Below, piece by piece: positions 1 through 5,049 of a stretch of DNA of 5,049 bases. A model generated the notes under the pieces. The model saw nothing but the letters and a program-made list of their open reading frames with translations, searched no databases and was not told the origin of the DNA. Each line of letters begins with the position of its first letter. Within the stretch, counting starts at the first letter, position 1. The DNA comes from Rickettsiales bacterium (GTDB lineage Bacteria > Pseudomonadota > Alphaproteobacteria > Rickettsiales > UBA1997): NCBI GenBank assembly GCA_947487845.1, contig CANKYC010000071.1, forward strand, positions 1 through 5,049, given 5' to 3'. A program made the position numbers and the translations under genes.

Positions 1-266
1 TGCAAATATTGCGACATCAATTCGTAAAGTTCTAATTCCTTATCGCTTGGCGAATAATTTTGGGTGATTGGTTTGCGGTCGCGGTAATTTATATATTCCA
101 AAACTTGGCGGCGCAAAGTGCGCTTGCAAACTGGTTTTAGCCTGTTTCGCAAATCAAGAAACATGTCTGGTTTGGGCTCGCTTTCTTCAATTTCTACAAA
201 AGGGTTTTTGGAATAGTTCGATTTAAAGCTGTTTAAATCGCCAAAAACATGTTCATCAATATTGCT
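1..266 (-). pseudogene. 5'-truncated SNF2/HepA-family helicase fragment, continuing past the left edge
   Basis: Reading leftward from 266, about 88 codons stay open to the window edge. The product begins SNIDEHVFGDLNSF and later contains CKRTLRRQVLEYI, then RKPITQNYSPSDKELELY. These match, from memory of the family, the stretch of bacterial SNF2-type (COG0553/HepA-like) DEAD/DEAH helicases just after motif III and before the second RecA-like domain. Members normally carry Walker A and DEAH motifs several hundred residues upstream; here that region is absent, because the codon just before Ser is the TGA stop of the glycosyltransferase, in the same frame. The first in-frame ATG is at 164-162, well inside the homologous region, and no ribosome binding site was seen. 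I read it as a remnant left by deletion or rearrangement, or as an assembly join. Family identity is fairly sure; pseudogene status is inference because the downstream part lies outside the window. Confidence 0.65.
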
Positions 267-1358
267 TCATTTTTTATCTTCCCTCTCAACAATGGCGGCG
301 ATAATTCCATTCAGCTTTTTTCCAACCATTTCCGCAGAATAATTGGCATGAAATTTTTTCTTCGCGGCAACTGCCATTTTTTTAGCAAAATTTTCATCAT
401 CGATTAATCTTTCAATCGCATCTGCCAACAATTCGGGCATTTTAGCTTCGTCATCTTTGGAAACTTTTAAACCATCAACTTCATTAGAAATAATCTCATC
501 TGGCCCCCAAGAATTGCTGGTGATAATTGGCGTTGAATAAAGCATCGCTTCGAGCAAAACAATTCCGAAAGTTTCGGCAAAAGAAGGTAAAATAAAAATG
601 TCAATATTATCGAAAAAATTTCTTTTATCTTCGGTCCAGCCCAAAATTTTAAAATTATTTTGCAAATCTAATTCTTTGGCAAGATTGTTAAGATGATTTT
701 CCATTGGCCCAACTCCGCCAATAACATAATCTGATTCAATGCCGCGATTGCGCAAAATTGCCATCGCTTGCAAAACCTTGTCAAAATATTTTTCCGGATA
801 AAGACGACCTAAAGAACCAAGTTTAATCACTTTGCGAAATGGTTTTTTTTCAAGATCAACAAAAGCAGCGGGAACTTCCATCATATTTGGAATTACAAAA
901 GCAGTATCTGGCTCTTTTCCAGCTTTGATTAACTCTTTGCTGAAAAAGGAATTTACAGTTAAAACATAATCAGATTTGAGGAATTTTTTTGGATTAACTC
1001 CGTGATCAATCACAATAATCGGGGTTTTTCTGCCGCGTAAAAAACGCGCGGCGCGAGCTAGATATAAAGCTCGTCCCGAGTGACAAATTATAGCGTCAGG
1101 TTTAAATGATAAAAATAAAAGCGCCAAACGCGACATTGCAAAAATATCGAAGCGACCACAATTAGAAAGTTCAAAAAGCCTGCACCCAGTTTTTTTTACA
1201 TCTTGCTGGTAAACCATGTTTGGTTTTGCCACTGAAACCACAGTATTACCGTTTGCAATCAGGTATTTGGCATAATCTATAAAACATCTTTCCACCCCTA
1301 AAATTTTATTATCATGCGCCGATTTTTTGTGGTTAAAAAGAATATTTATAATTTTCAT
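267..1358 (-). CDS. GT4-like glycosyltransferase (363 aa)
   Basis: Predicted retaining glycosyltransferase of the GT-B fold that moves a sugar from a nucleotide-sugar donor to a surface glycan or lipid; donor and acceptor cannot be read from sequence. The N-terminal Rossmann-like half (about 1-170) starts MKIINILFNH and includes GVERCFIDYAKYL. The C-terminal donor-binding half has SLGRLYPEK (182-190), GGVGPME (214-220), ILGWTED (238-244) and LPSFAETFGIVLLEAM, which holds the EX7E pair E262/E270 typical of GT4 enzymes. Length is normal. The frame is open for 23 more codons upstream to an ATG at 1427, but those overlap the peptidase C-terminus and look unlike a glycosyltransferase start, so I chose the ATG at 1358-1356. 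That ATG lies one base after the peptidase TAA, implying translational coupling; no clear Shine-Dalgarno was seen. The TGA at 269-267 directly abuts the helicase fragment. Confidence 0.88.
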   Translation of the reverse strand: MKIINILFNHKKSAHDNKILGVERCFIDYAKYLIANGNTVVSVAKPNMVYQQDVKKTGCRLFELSNCGRFDIFAMSRLALLFLSFKPDAIICHSGRALYLARAARFLRGRKTPIIVIDHGVNPKKFLKSDYVLTVNSFFSKELIKAGKEPDTAFVIPNMMEVPAAFVDLEKKPFRKVIKLGSLGRLYPEKYFDKVLQAMAILRNRGIESDYVIGGVGPMENHLNNLAKELDLQNNFKILGWTEDKRNFFDNIDIFILPSFAETFGIVLLEAMLYSTPIITSNSWGPDEIISNEVDGLKVSKDDEAKMPELLADAIERLIDDENFAKKMAVAAKKKFHANYSAEMVGKKLNGIIAAIVEREDKK

Positions 1359-1359
1359 C

Positions 1360-2757
1360 TTATTTATTTTTAATCTGATTTGGGATATTTTTGCGATATT
1401 TATTAATTTCCGATTTGTCAGCCTCAAAACGCGCTAACTCTTTGCCAGCAAGCCTTAAGCCTGAGGTAGCTTTAACTTTTGCCGGATTAATTTGTTGTCC
1501 TTTATAAATTACTTCAAAGTGTAAATGCGGGCCAGTTGAACGACCCGTTGTTCCAACATAAGCAACAACATCGCCTTGCTTAACTTTTGAGCCATTGCGG
1601 AATTTTGTATTAAATCTACTGGCGTGACCATAGCCAGTTGAATAATCAGCGTTGTGTTTAATTTGGACGAAATTTCCATAACCGCCTTTAACACCAAAAT
1701 GGATAATTGTTCCGCTGCCCGCCGCCAAAATTGGCGTGCCTGTTGAAGCCGCAAAGTCAATTCCCTTATGCATTTTAGAATAACCAAGAACAGGATGATG
1801 CCTCATGCCAAATCCCGATGAAACGCGAGCGCCATTAATTGGAGTTCTAAGCAATGATTTACGCACGCTATTACCTTTGGAATCGAAATATTCTGGCTTG
1901 CCGTCAACTTTGTGCATGTAAATTTCGATAGCGCGATTTTGCAAAGTGATCGAAGAAAATAATACGCTGCCATCTTTAACTTTTTTTCCATCTTCGGTGT
2001 AAAAACTTTCAACTAACATTTCAAACTTATCGCCATCGTGGAGGTCGCGCTGAAAATCGATATCGTAGCTATAAAGATTAATCATATTCATCATTGAATT
2101 TGGTGAAATACCAGATTCAACGCCGTCAGAAAAAAGTCCGTTTTTTATAGTTCCAAAATATCGAGAAACGTAACGCAACAATTTAACTTCAATTTGGCGA
2201 GCATCATATTCGCCATCGCTTTTTCTTGAAACCATAATTCGCTCTTCCAGAGATGGGGAAATTTCTACAGAATCAATTTTAATATTGCGCGCCGCGTTAT
2301 TGGATTCTTTAGTTTGATTAGGATCATAAGCAACTTTGACTCTATATTTTATGATAACGCGATCCCCGCCATTAATTGACTTAGGATTAAAAACTTTTTT
2401 CATCGCAGTTAAAATAGAAAAAACATCTTGCTCATCGGCACCAATATCAACGAGGATTTTCAGCATTGTATCGCCTGATTTAACATGATGCTCAACAATT
2501 TGTTCTTCATCGATATCAAAATTTTTCCCCTCGGAAGAAAGATTGATTTTGATTGGTGTTTTATGAAGTTTTCTTGCTGAAGATTCGCGATAATCAATTA
2601 CCAGATTTTGGATATAAGCGCCGCCGCGAAATAAAATGAAGCTGGTGATTATTGAAATAACAACAGGCTTAAACAGGCGATGTTCTATGGCGCGATCGAC
2701 CATAGATAAAATCTGCATTTTATCTAATTTCTTCAGTTTGTTAATGATATTTTTCAA
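1360..2757 (-). CDS. Membrane-anchored M23 family metallopeptidase with LysM/OapA-like domain (MepM-like)
   Basis: Predicted zinc endopeptidase that cuts peptidoglycan cross-bridges in the periplasm (465 aa). A basic N-terminus is followed by one hydrophobic segment at about 30-45 (PVVISIITSFILF), a signal anchor. Residues about 88-138 (HHVKSGDTMLKILVDIGA through GGDRVIIKY) form a LysM/OapA-like peptidoglycan-binding domain. A middle domain of the kind seen in MepM/Csd3-type proteins follows (about 160-295). The LytM/M23 domain at about 305-428 has all expected residues: H330 and D334 in MHKGIDF, H378 in GYGHAS, and H411/H413 in GPHLHFE, so it should be active. The start is uncertain: the longest form uses TTG at 2757-2755 with no visible ribosome binding site; in-frame ATGs at 2718 and 2703 still precede the hydrophobic segment. 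First gene of a two-gene operon with the glycosyltransferase. Confidence 0.9.
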   Translation of the reverse strand: MKNIINKLKKLDKMQILSMVDRAIEHRLFKPVVISIITSFILFRGGAYIQNLVIDYRESSARKLHKTPIKINLSSEGKNFDIDEEQIVEHHVKSGDTMLKILVDIGADEQDVFSILTAMKKVFNPKSINGGDRVIIKYRVKVAYDPNQTKESNNAARNIKIDSVEISPSLEERIMVSRKSDGEYDARQIEVKLLRYVSRYFGTIKNGLFSDGVESGISPNSMMNMINLYSYDIDFQRDLHDGDKFEMLVESFYTEDGKKVKDGSVLFSSITLQNRAIEIYMHKVDGKPEYFDSKGNSVRKSLLRTPINGARVSSGFGMRHHPVLGYSKMHKGIDFAASTGTPILAAGSGTIIHFGVKGGYGNFVQIKHNADYSTGYGHASRFNTKFRNGSKVKQGDVVAYVGTTGRSTGPHLHFEVIYKGQQINPAKVKATSGLRLAGKELARFEADKSEINKYRKNIPNQIKNK

Positions 2758-2868
2758 TGAAGTAAGGAAGGTTATTAGGAGATCAAATACAGTGTGGCGC
2801 TTAGGCTAAGTAAAGTGTCTTAGATTTAAGGAGGGCGCAGGTTATTTAACTTTTTTTAAATGAGAATA

Positions 2869-2884
2869 TTTTTTTTAAAAAAAA
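2869..2884. repeat. T8A8 perfect dyad (A-tract)
   Basis: Eight T followed by eight A form a perfect palindrome in the middle of the divergent intergenic region. Flanking AGAA (2863-2866) and TTCT (2885-2888) extend the symmetry after a two-base interruption. With no spacer it is a poor RNA hairpin; A-tracts of this kind bend or stiffen DNA and often lie near promoters. A regulatory role is inference. Confidence 0.5.
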
Positions 2885-2901
2885 TTCTTGCACCAAGTCA
2901 A
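2873..2901 (-). promoter_or_regulatory. Candidate sigma70-type promoter for the peptidase-glycosyltransferase operon
   Basis: Reading leftward, TTGACT (2901-2896) matches five of six bases of the -35 consensus. After a 17-base spacer the next hexamer is TTAAAA (2878-2873), a poor -10 with three consensus bases. Transcription would start near 2866, giving a leader of about 110 bases before the TTG start. The strong -35 and ideal spacing are seen directly; the weak -10 in a poly-T/A stretch keeps this tentative. Confidence 0.25.
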
Positions 2902-2945
2902 AAAGCAGGTATTGTGCGGGTTCGAAATCTTGTTGAAGCCCGTCC

Positions 2946-2975
2946 TTCGATCTTCAAAAAAACCCCCCCTATAAC
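2946..2975 (+). promoter_or_regulatory. Weak candidate promoter just upstream of the carD-family gene
   Basis: TATAAC (2970-2975) resembles a -10 box (five of six consensus bases) and is preceded at 18 bases by TTCGAT (2946-2951), a poor -35. Transcription would begin about 10 bases before the ATG, giving an almost leaderless message, which fits the absence of a Shine-Dalgarno sequence before 2992. In DNA this AT-rich chance matches are common, so this is only a candidate. Confidence 0.2.
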
Positions 2976-2991
2976 AATAATTTAAAATTTT

Positions 2992-4236
2992 ATGCCGGCA
3001 AAAAAATTAAAAAAACCCATAAAAAAACCCATAAAAAAAGAAGTAAAAAAAGCAGTTAAGAAACCTATCAAAACTTCAGCAGCTAAGAAAAAGACCTCCA
3101 TTAAAAAACCCGTAAAAAAAGCCGTAAAAAAAGTAGTAAAAAAAGTCGCCAAAAAAATAGTTAAAAAACCAGCGGCAAAAGTTATAAAGAAAGTTGCGCC
3201 GAAAAAGAAAGTTGTGGTTAAAACAAAAAAAGTTGCGCCGAAAAAAATCAAAGCAATAAAAAAACCTGCTAAAAAAATTAGCAAAAAAGCAGTTAAAAAA
3301 CCTGTATTCAAGAAAAAAGCTCCAAAAATCCAGCCTAAAAAAGTTATAAAAGCCAAAAAAGAAATCGCTAAGAAACCGACAAAAGTAAAAACTTTATCAA
3401 AAACAAAGGAAAAAGATCTAACCAAAGGCAAACATGGAACAATGCTTGCTAAAAGCATTCTTGCTAAAACTGGCGATAAAAAGGTTGAGGTTGAAAAACC
3501 AGTTGAAAGAAAAAATGACGCTCCGCAAAAAGCGATCTTTACTAAAAAATTAGAAAACCGTTTCAAAGCCACTTTTAAAGCCGACGATTATGCGGTTTAT
3601 CCTTCTCACGGTATCGGGAAAATTGTTGATATTGAAAAAACCCTAGTTTTGGGCCAAGATCTAAGCTGCTATTTGATGTATTTCGAAAAAGAAAAACTCA
3701 CGATTAAAATCCCAATGAATAGCGCTGAAAAAATTGGTTTGCGTCATTTGATTTCCAAATCGCAAATGGATGAAGTTTTTAGTATTTTAAGAAGCGGTGT
3801 TAAAAAATTAAAAGGCATGTGGAGCCGTCGTGCGCAAGAATATGAAACCAAAATCAATTCTGGCGACATCATGCTTTTAGCCGAAGTTTTACGCGATTTA
3901 ACTCGTGATATTGAAGATGGCGAAAGATCTTATTCTGAACGCATCATTTACGAAACCGCGATCAACCGCTTGGCCAGTGAATATAGCGCAATCTACGGAA
4001 TTGATTTCGAAGAAGCTAAAGACAAAGTTACATTAACCGCCAAAGATAAATTAAATTCGGAAGGAAAAGTTATTCAAAAAGACGAATTTGATGAGTTTGA
4101 AATTGACGGCATCGAAAGAGACGAAGAAGAAGAAGATGAAGAAAGTGAAGATGAAGACGAAGAAGATGAAGATGGCGACGATGATTACGATGATGACGAT
4201 GATGATGACAAACCTAAAAAAAGAAAAAAACGCTAA
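2992..4236 (+). CDS. carD: CarD-family transcription factor with H1-like basic N-tail and polyacidic C-tail
   Basis: Predicted RNA polymerase-binding regulator that stabilises open promoter complexes, as known for CarD/CdnL proteins. Three parts are visible in 414 residues. Residues 1-145 are a lysine-rich tail of KKP/KKV/KKA repeats, with 59 Lys, two Glu and no Asp in the first 130. Residues about 196-250 (FKADDYAVYPSHGIGKI onward) are the Tudor-like RNA polymerase-interacting domain. Residues about 251-345 are the helical DNA-binding domain with GMWSRRAQEYE, where W277 corresponds to the Trp that contacts the promoter -10 edge in CarD. Residues 364-406 are a polyacidic tail (27 of 30 residues acidic from 377), ending in KPKKRKKR. 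Typical alphaproteobacterial CarD is only about 170 residues. ATG 2992 fits the in-frame, codon-varied Lys repeats; an internal ATG at 3442 could give a 264-residue form. No Shine-Dalgarno is visible. The family is confident; the function of the tails is inferred. Confidence 0.92.
   Translation: MPAKKLKKPIKKPIKKEVKKAVKKPIKTSAAKKKTSIKKPVKKAVKKVVKKVAKKIVKKPAAKVIKKVAPKKKVVVKTKKVAPKKIKAIKKPAKKISKKAVKKPVFKKKAPKIQPKKVIKAKKEIAKKPTKVKTLSKTKEKDLTKGKHGTMLAKSILAKTGDKKVEVEKPVERKNDAPQKAIFTKKLENRFKATFKADDYAVYPSHGIGKIVDIEKTLVLGQDLSCYLMYFEKEKLTIKIPMNSAEKIGLRHLISKSQMDEVFSILRSGVKKLKGMWSRRAQEYETKINSGDIMLLAEVLRDLTRDIEDGERSYSERIIYETAINRLASEYSAIYGIDFEEAKDKVTLTAKDKLNSEGKVIQKDEFDEFEIDGIERDEEEEDEESEDEDEEDEDGDDDYDDDDDDDKPKKRKKR
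3000..3400 (+). repeat. Low-complexity A-rich repeats coding for the lysine-rich tail
   Basis: Degenerate repeats of AAA/AAG codons alternate with Pro, Val, Ala or Ile codons. Visible examples are two adjacent 12-base units coding KKPI (3010-3033) and an exact 17-base direct repeat beginning AAAGTTGCGCCG at 3190-3206 and 3229-3245, exactly 13 codons apart. At least ten A7 runs fall between 3000 and 3247. The repeat units preserve the reading frame, consistent with growth by in-frame duplication. The opposite strand is free of stops across 2982-3572 as a by-product of this composition. Confidence 0.75.
4081..4209 (+). repeat. GAA/GAT-rich low-complexity tract coding for the acidic tail
   Basis: The DNA is nearly all GAA, GAT and GAC codons, ending in a run of GAT/GAC. 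It encodes residues 364-406 of the CarD-family protein. Mixed GAT and GAC suggest it is maintained as coding sequence rather than being a pure microsatellite. Confidence 0.7.
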
Positions 4237-4244
4237 TCATTATT

Positions 4245-4282
4245 TTCCAGCCATCATAAATTTGATGGCTGGAATTGTTTAA
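4245..4282 (+). terminator. Hairpin, probable intrinsic terminator or attenuator after carD
   Basis: TTCCAGCCATCA (4245-4256) and TGATGGCTGGAA (4263-4274) form a perfect 12-bp stem with the six-base loop TAAATT. It starts nine bases after the carD-family stop. The following TTGTTTAAATTT is only moderately U-rich, so termination may be partial. Only 20 bases separate the stem from the next ATG at 4295, which leaves no room for a separate promoter after it. Confidence 0.65.
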
Positions 4283-4294
4283 ATTTAAAAAATC

Positions 4295-4966
4295 ATGCCA
4301 ACAGTTTTAAAACTCCTCAATATTGAAAAGAATTTTTTTCAAGCTGATCAAAAAATCGAAGTCTTAAAAGGTGTCAATCTCGAAATTAAAAAGAGCGAAT
4401 TAGTGGCTTTGATTGGACCTTCTGGTTCTGGCAAAACCACTTTGCTGCAAATTGCAGGTTTGCTTGATAGCGCAACTTCGGGTCAGATTTTAATTGGCGG
4501 AATCGATTCTTCAAAAGCCGACGACAAAACCCGCACCGAAATTAGAAAAAATCACCTTGGATTTGTTTATCAATTTCATAATTTATTGCCGGAATTTTCA
4601 GCTTTGGAAAATGTGGCTTTACCGCTTTTGATTCAGGAAAAAAGCCGCAAAGAAGCTTTTGAAATTGCTGAAAAAATTTTAGCAGAAGTTGGATTATCTG
4701 ATCGCTTAAATCATAAACCTTCTGAATTATCTGGCGGTCAACAACAAAGAGTTGCTTTAGCGCGCGCAATTGTGACTAAACCTTCATTGATTCTGGCAGA
4801 TGAGCCGACAGGAAATTTAGATTCCGAATTTGCCGGCAAAATTTTTGAACTTTTGCAAAATTTGGTTAAGACTTATCAGATTGGATGTTTGGTGGTTACG
4901 CATAATATGGAATTAGCAAAAAAAGCCGATCGCGTGGTTTCGATTAAGGATGGCGTGGTTTCTTAA
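4295..4966 (+). CDS. lolD: LolD-type lipoprotein-releasing ABC transporter ATPase (223 aa)
   Basis: Predicted cytoplasmic ATPase that drives extraction of lipoproteins from the inner membrane by a LolCE membrane complex. The whole nucleotide-binding domain is present: Walker A GPSGSGKTT (41-49), Q-loop Q93 in FVYQFHNLLPEF, signature LSGGQQQRVALARA (145-158), Walker B LILADE (165-170, catalytic E170), D-loop GNLD (173-176) and switch H203 in VVTHN. Phe-His-Asn-Leu-Leu-Pro-Glu-Phe after the Q-loop and the 223-residue length are typical of LolD within the MacB/FtsE/LolD group. The ATG at 4295 lies 58 bases after the carD-family stop and just past the hairpin; only AT-rich sequence precedes it, with no clear Shine-Dalgarno. 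No lolC or lolE permease gene is in the window. A MacB-like or other small-exporter ATPase is the main alternative. Confidence 0.85.
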   Translation: MPTVLKLLNIEKNFFQADQKIEVLKGVNLEIKKSELVALIGPSGSGKTTLLQIAGLLDSATSGQILIGGIDSSKADDKTRTEIRKNHLGFVYQFHNLLPEFSALENVALPLLIQEKSRKEAFEIAEKILAEVGLSDRLNHKPSELSGGQQQRVALARAIVTKPSLILADEPTGNLDSEFAGKIFELLQNLVKTYQIGCLVVTHNMELAKKADRVVSIKDGVVS

Positions 4967-5049
4967 ATTCAGATTATATTAGTTGGTTAATGTATTAATA
5001 TAGATATCAAATCTAATCGCATACGTTGGCATAATTAAAAAAATGAGGG

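Larger units (their letters stand above)
2758..2991. promoter_or_regulatory. Divergent intergenic region between the peptidase and carD-family genes
   Basis: This 234-bp gap lies between divergent genes, so it should hold the promoter of the minus-strand operon and of the carD-family gene. Visible inside are an orphan AAGGAGGG (2828-2835), a T8A8 dyad (2869-2884), an imperfect hairpin CGGGTTC/GAAGCCCG (2917-2942) and a near direct repeat TTCGAAATCTT/TTCGATCTT (2921-2931 and 2946-2954). A 41-codon plus-strand frame at 2860-2985 is present, but I do not consider it a gene. No tRNA or known riboswitch was recognised. The promoter role is inferred from gene orientation. Confidence 0.6.

Noticed and set aside
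267..269. TGA reassigned as a sense codon, fusing glycosyltransferase and helicase
   Set aside because: Trp is encoded by TGG in this window, no other in-frame TGA occurs within genes, and the glycosyltransferase has a natural length at this stop.
1359..1427. Upstream extension of the glycosyltransferase to the ATG at 1427
   Set aside because: The extra 23 residues overlap the peptidase C-terminus and precede the typical MKIINIL start; the ATG at 1358 fits the family and operon spacing better.
1509..2012. Minus-strand alternative frames inside the M23 gene
   Set aside because: They overlap the catalytic M23 domain in another frame and have no recognisable motifs.
2914..2930. tRNA T-arm-like GCGGGTTCGAAATC
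   Set aside because: The five bases after the loop do not pair with the five before it, and no acceptor, D or anticodon arms can be folded around it.
2860..2985. 41-codon plus-strand frame in the intergenic region (begins MRIFFLKKILAPSQKAG)
   Set aside because: No ribosome binding site at proper distance, no recognisable family, and it crosses the T8A8 tract and a C7 run. It probably is open by chance.
2982..3572. Long minus-strand open frame with a Phe/Leu/Ala-rich product opposite the carD N-terminus
   Set aside because: It is the antisense of Lys/Ala/Pro/Val codons, which cannot give stop codons on that strand; the plus-strand frame has clear CarD homology.
4088..4282. Plus-strand frame rich in Met/Lys overlapping the acidic tail
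   Set aside because: It is the shifted reading of GAA/GAT repeats; the CarD frame continues through the region to a natural stop.
4542..4769. Minus-strand frame inside lolD
   Set aside because: It lies opposite the Q-loop and signature-motif region of a clear ABC ATPase; shadow frame.
5043..5049. ATG at the right edge as the start of a next gene
   Set aside because: Only seven bases are visible, with no ribosome binding site, so nothing can be supported. The rest of 4967-5049 is AT-rich with only weak short inverted repeats such as ATATTA/TAATAT.

Overview
The window is AT-rich bacterial DNA (roughly one third G+C by eye) using the standard code: TGG for Trp, with TAA and TGA as stops. The CarD-family protein with a conserved GMWSRRAQEYE core, a LolD-type ABC ATPase and an OapA/LysM-plus-M23 envelope peptidase together suggest a Gram-negative, probably alphaproteobacterial organism, perhaps an uncultured or Rickettsiales-like lineage. 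That assignment is inference from protein flavour only.

Layout. Positions 1-266 (minus) hold about 88 codons of an SNF2/HepA-type helicase. It runs off the left edge, lacks the ATPase front half, and starts directly after the stop codon of the neighbouring gene in the same frame. Positions 267-1358 (minus) are a GT4-like glycosyltransferase. Positions 1360-2757 (minus) are a membrane-anchored M23 metallopeptidase; only one base separates its stop from the glycosyltransferase start, so the two form a tight operon. Positions 2758-2991 are a divergent intergenic region that should carry the promoters for both directions, with a T8A8 dyad and an orphan Shine-Dalgarno-like sequence. Positions 2992-4236 (plus) encode a 414-residue CarD-family transcription factor with a histone-H1-like lysine-rich N-terminal tail and a polyacidic C-terminal tail. 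A 12-bp perfect hairpin at 4245-4274 separates it from a lolD-type ATPase gene at 4295-4966 (plus). The last 83 bases contain no gene I can support.

How the genes fit. The minus-strand pair looks like envelope work: peptidoglycan cleavage and glycan synthesis. LolD would power lipoprotein release from the inner membrane, but no lolC/lolE partner is in the window. The CarD protein is expected to act on RNA polymerase at promoters. No mobile element, CRISPR array, tRNA or rRNA was seen, and I found no convincing new multi-gene system. The two most notable points are the tripartite CarD protein and the truncated helicase abutting the glycosyltransferase.
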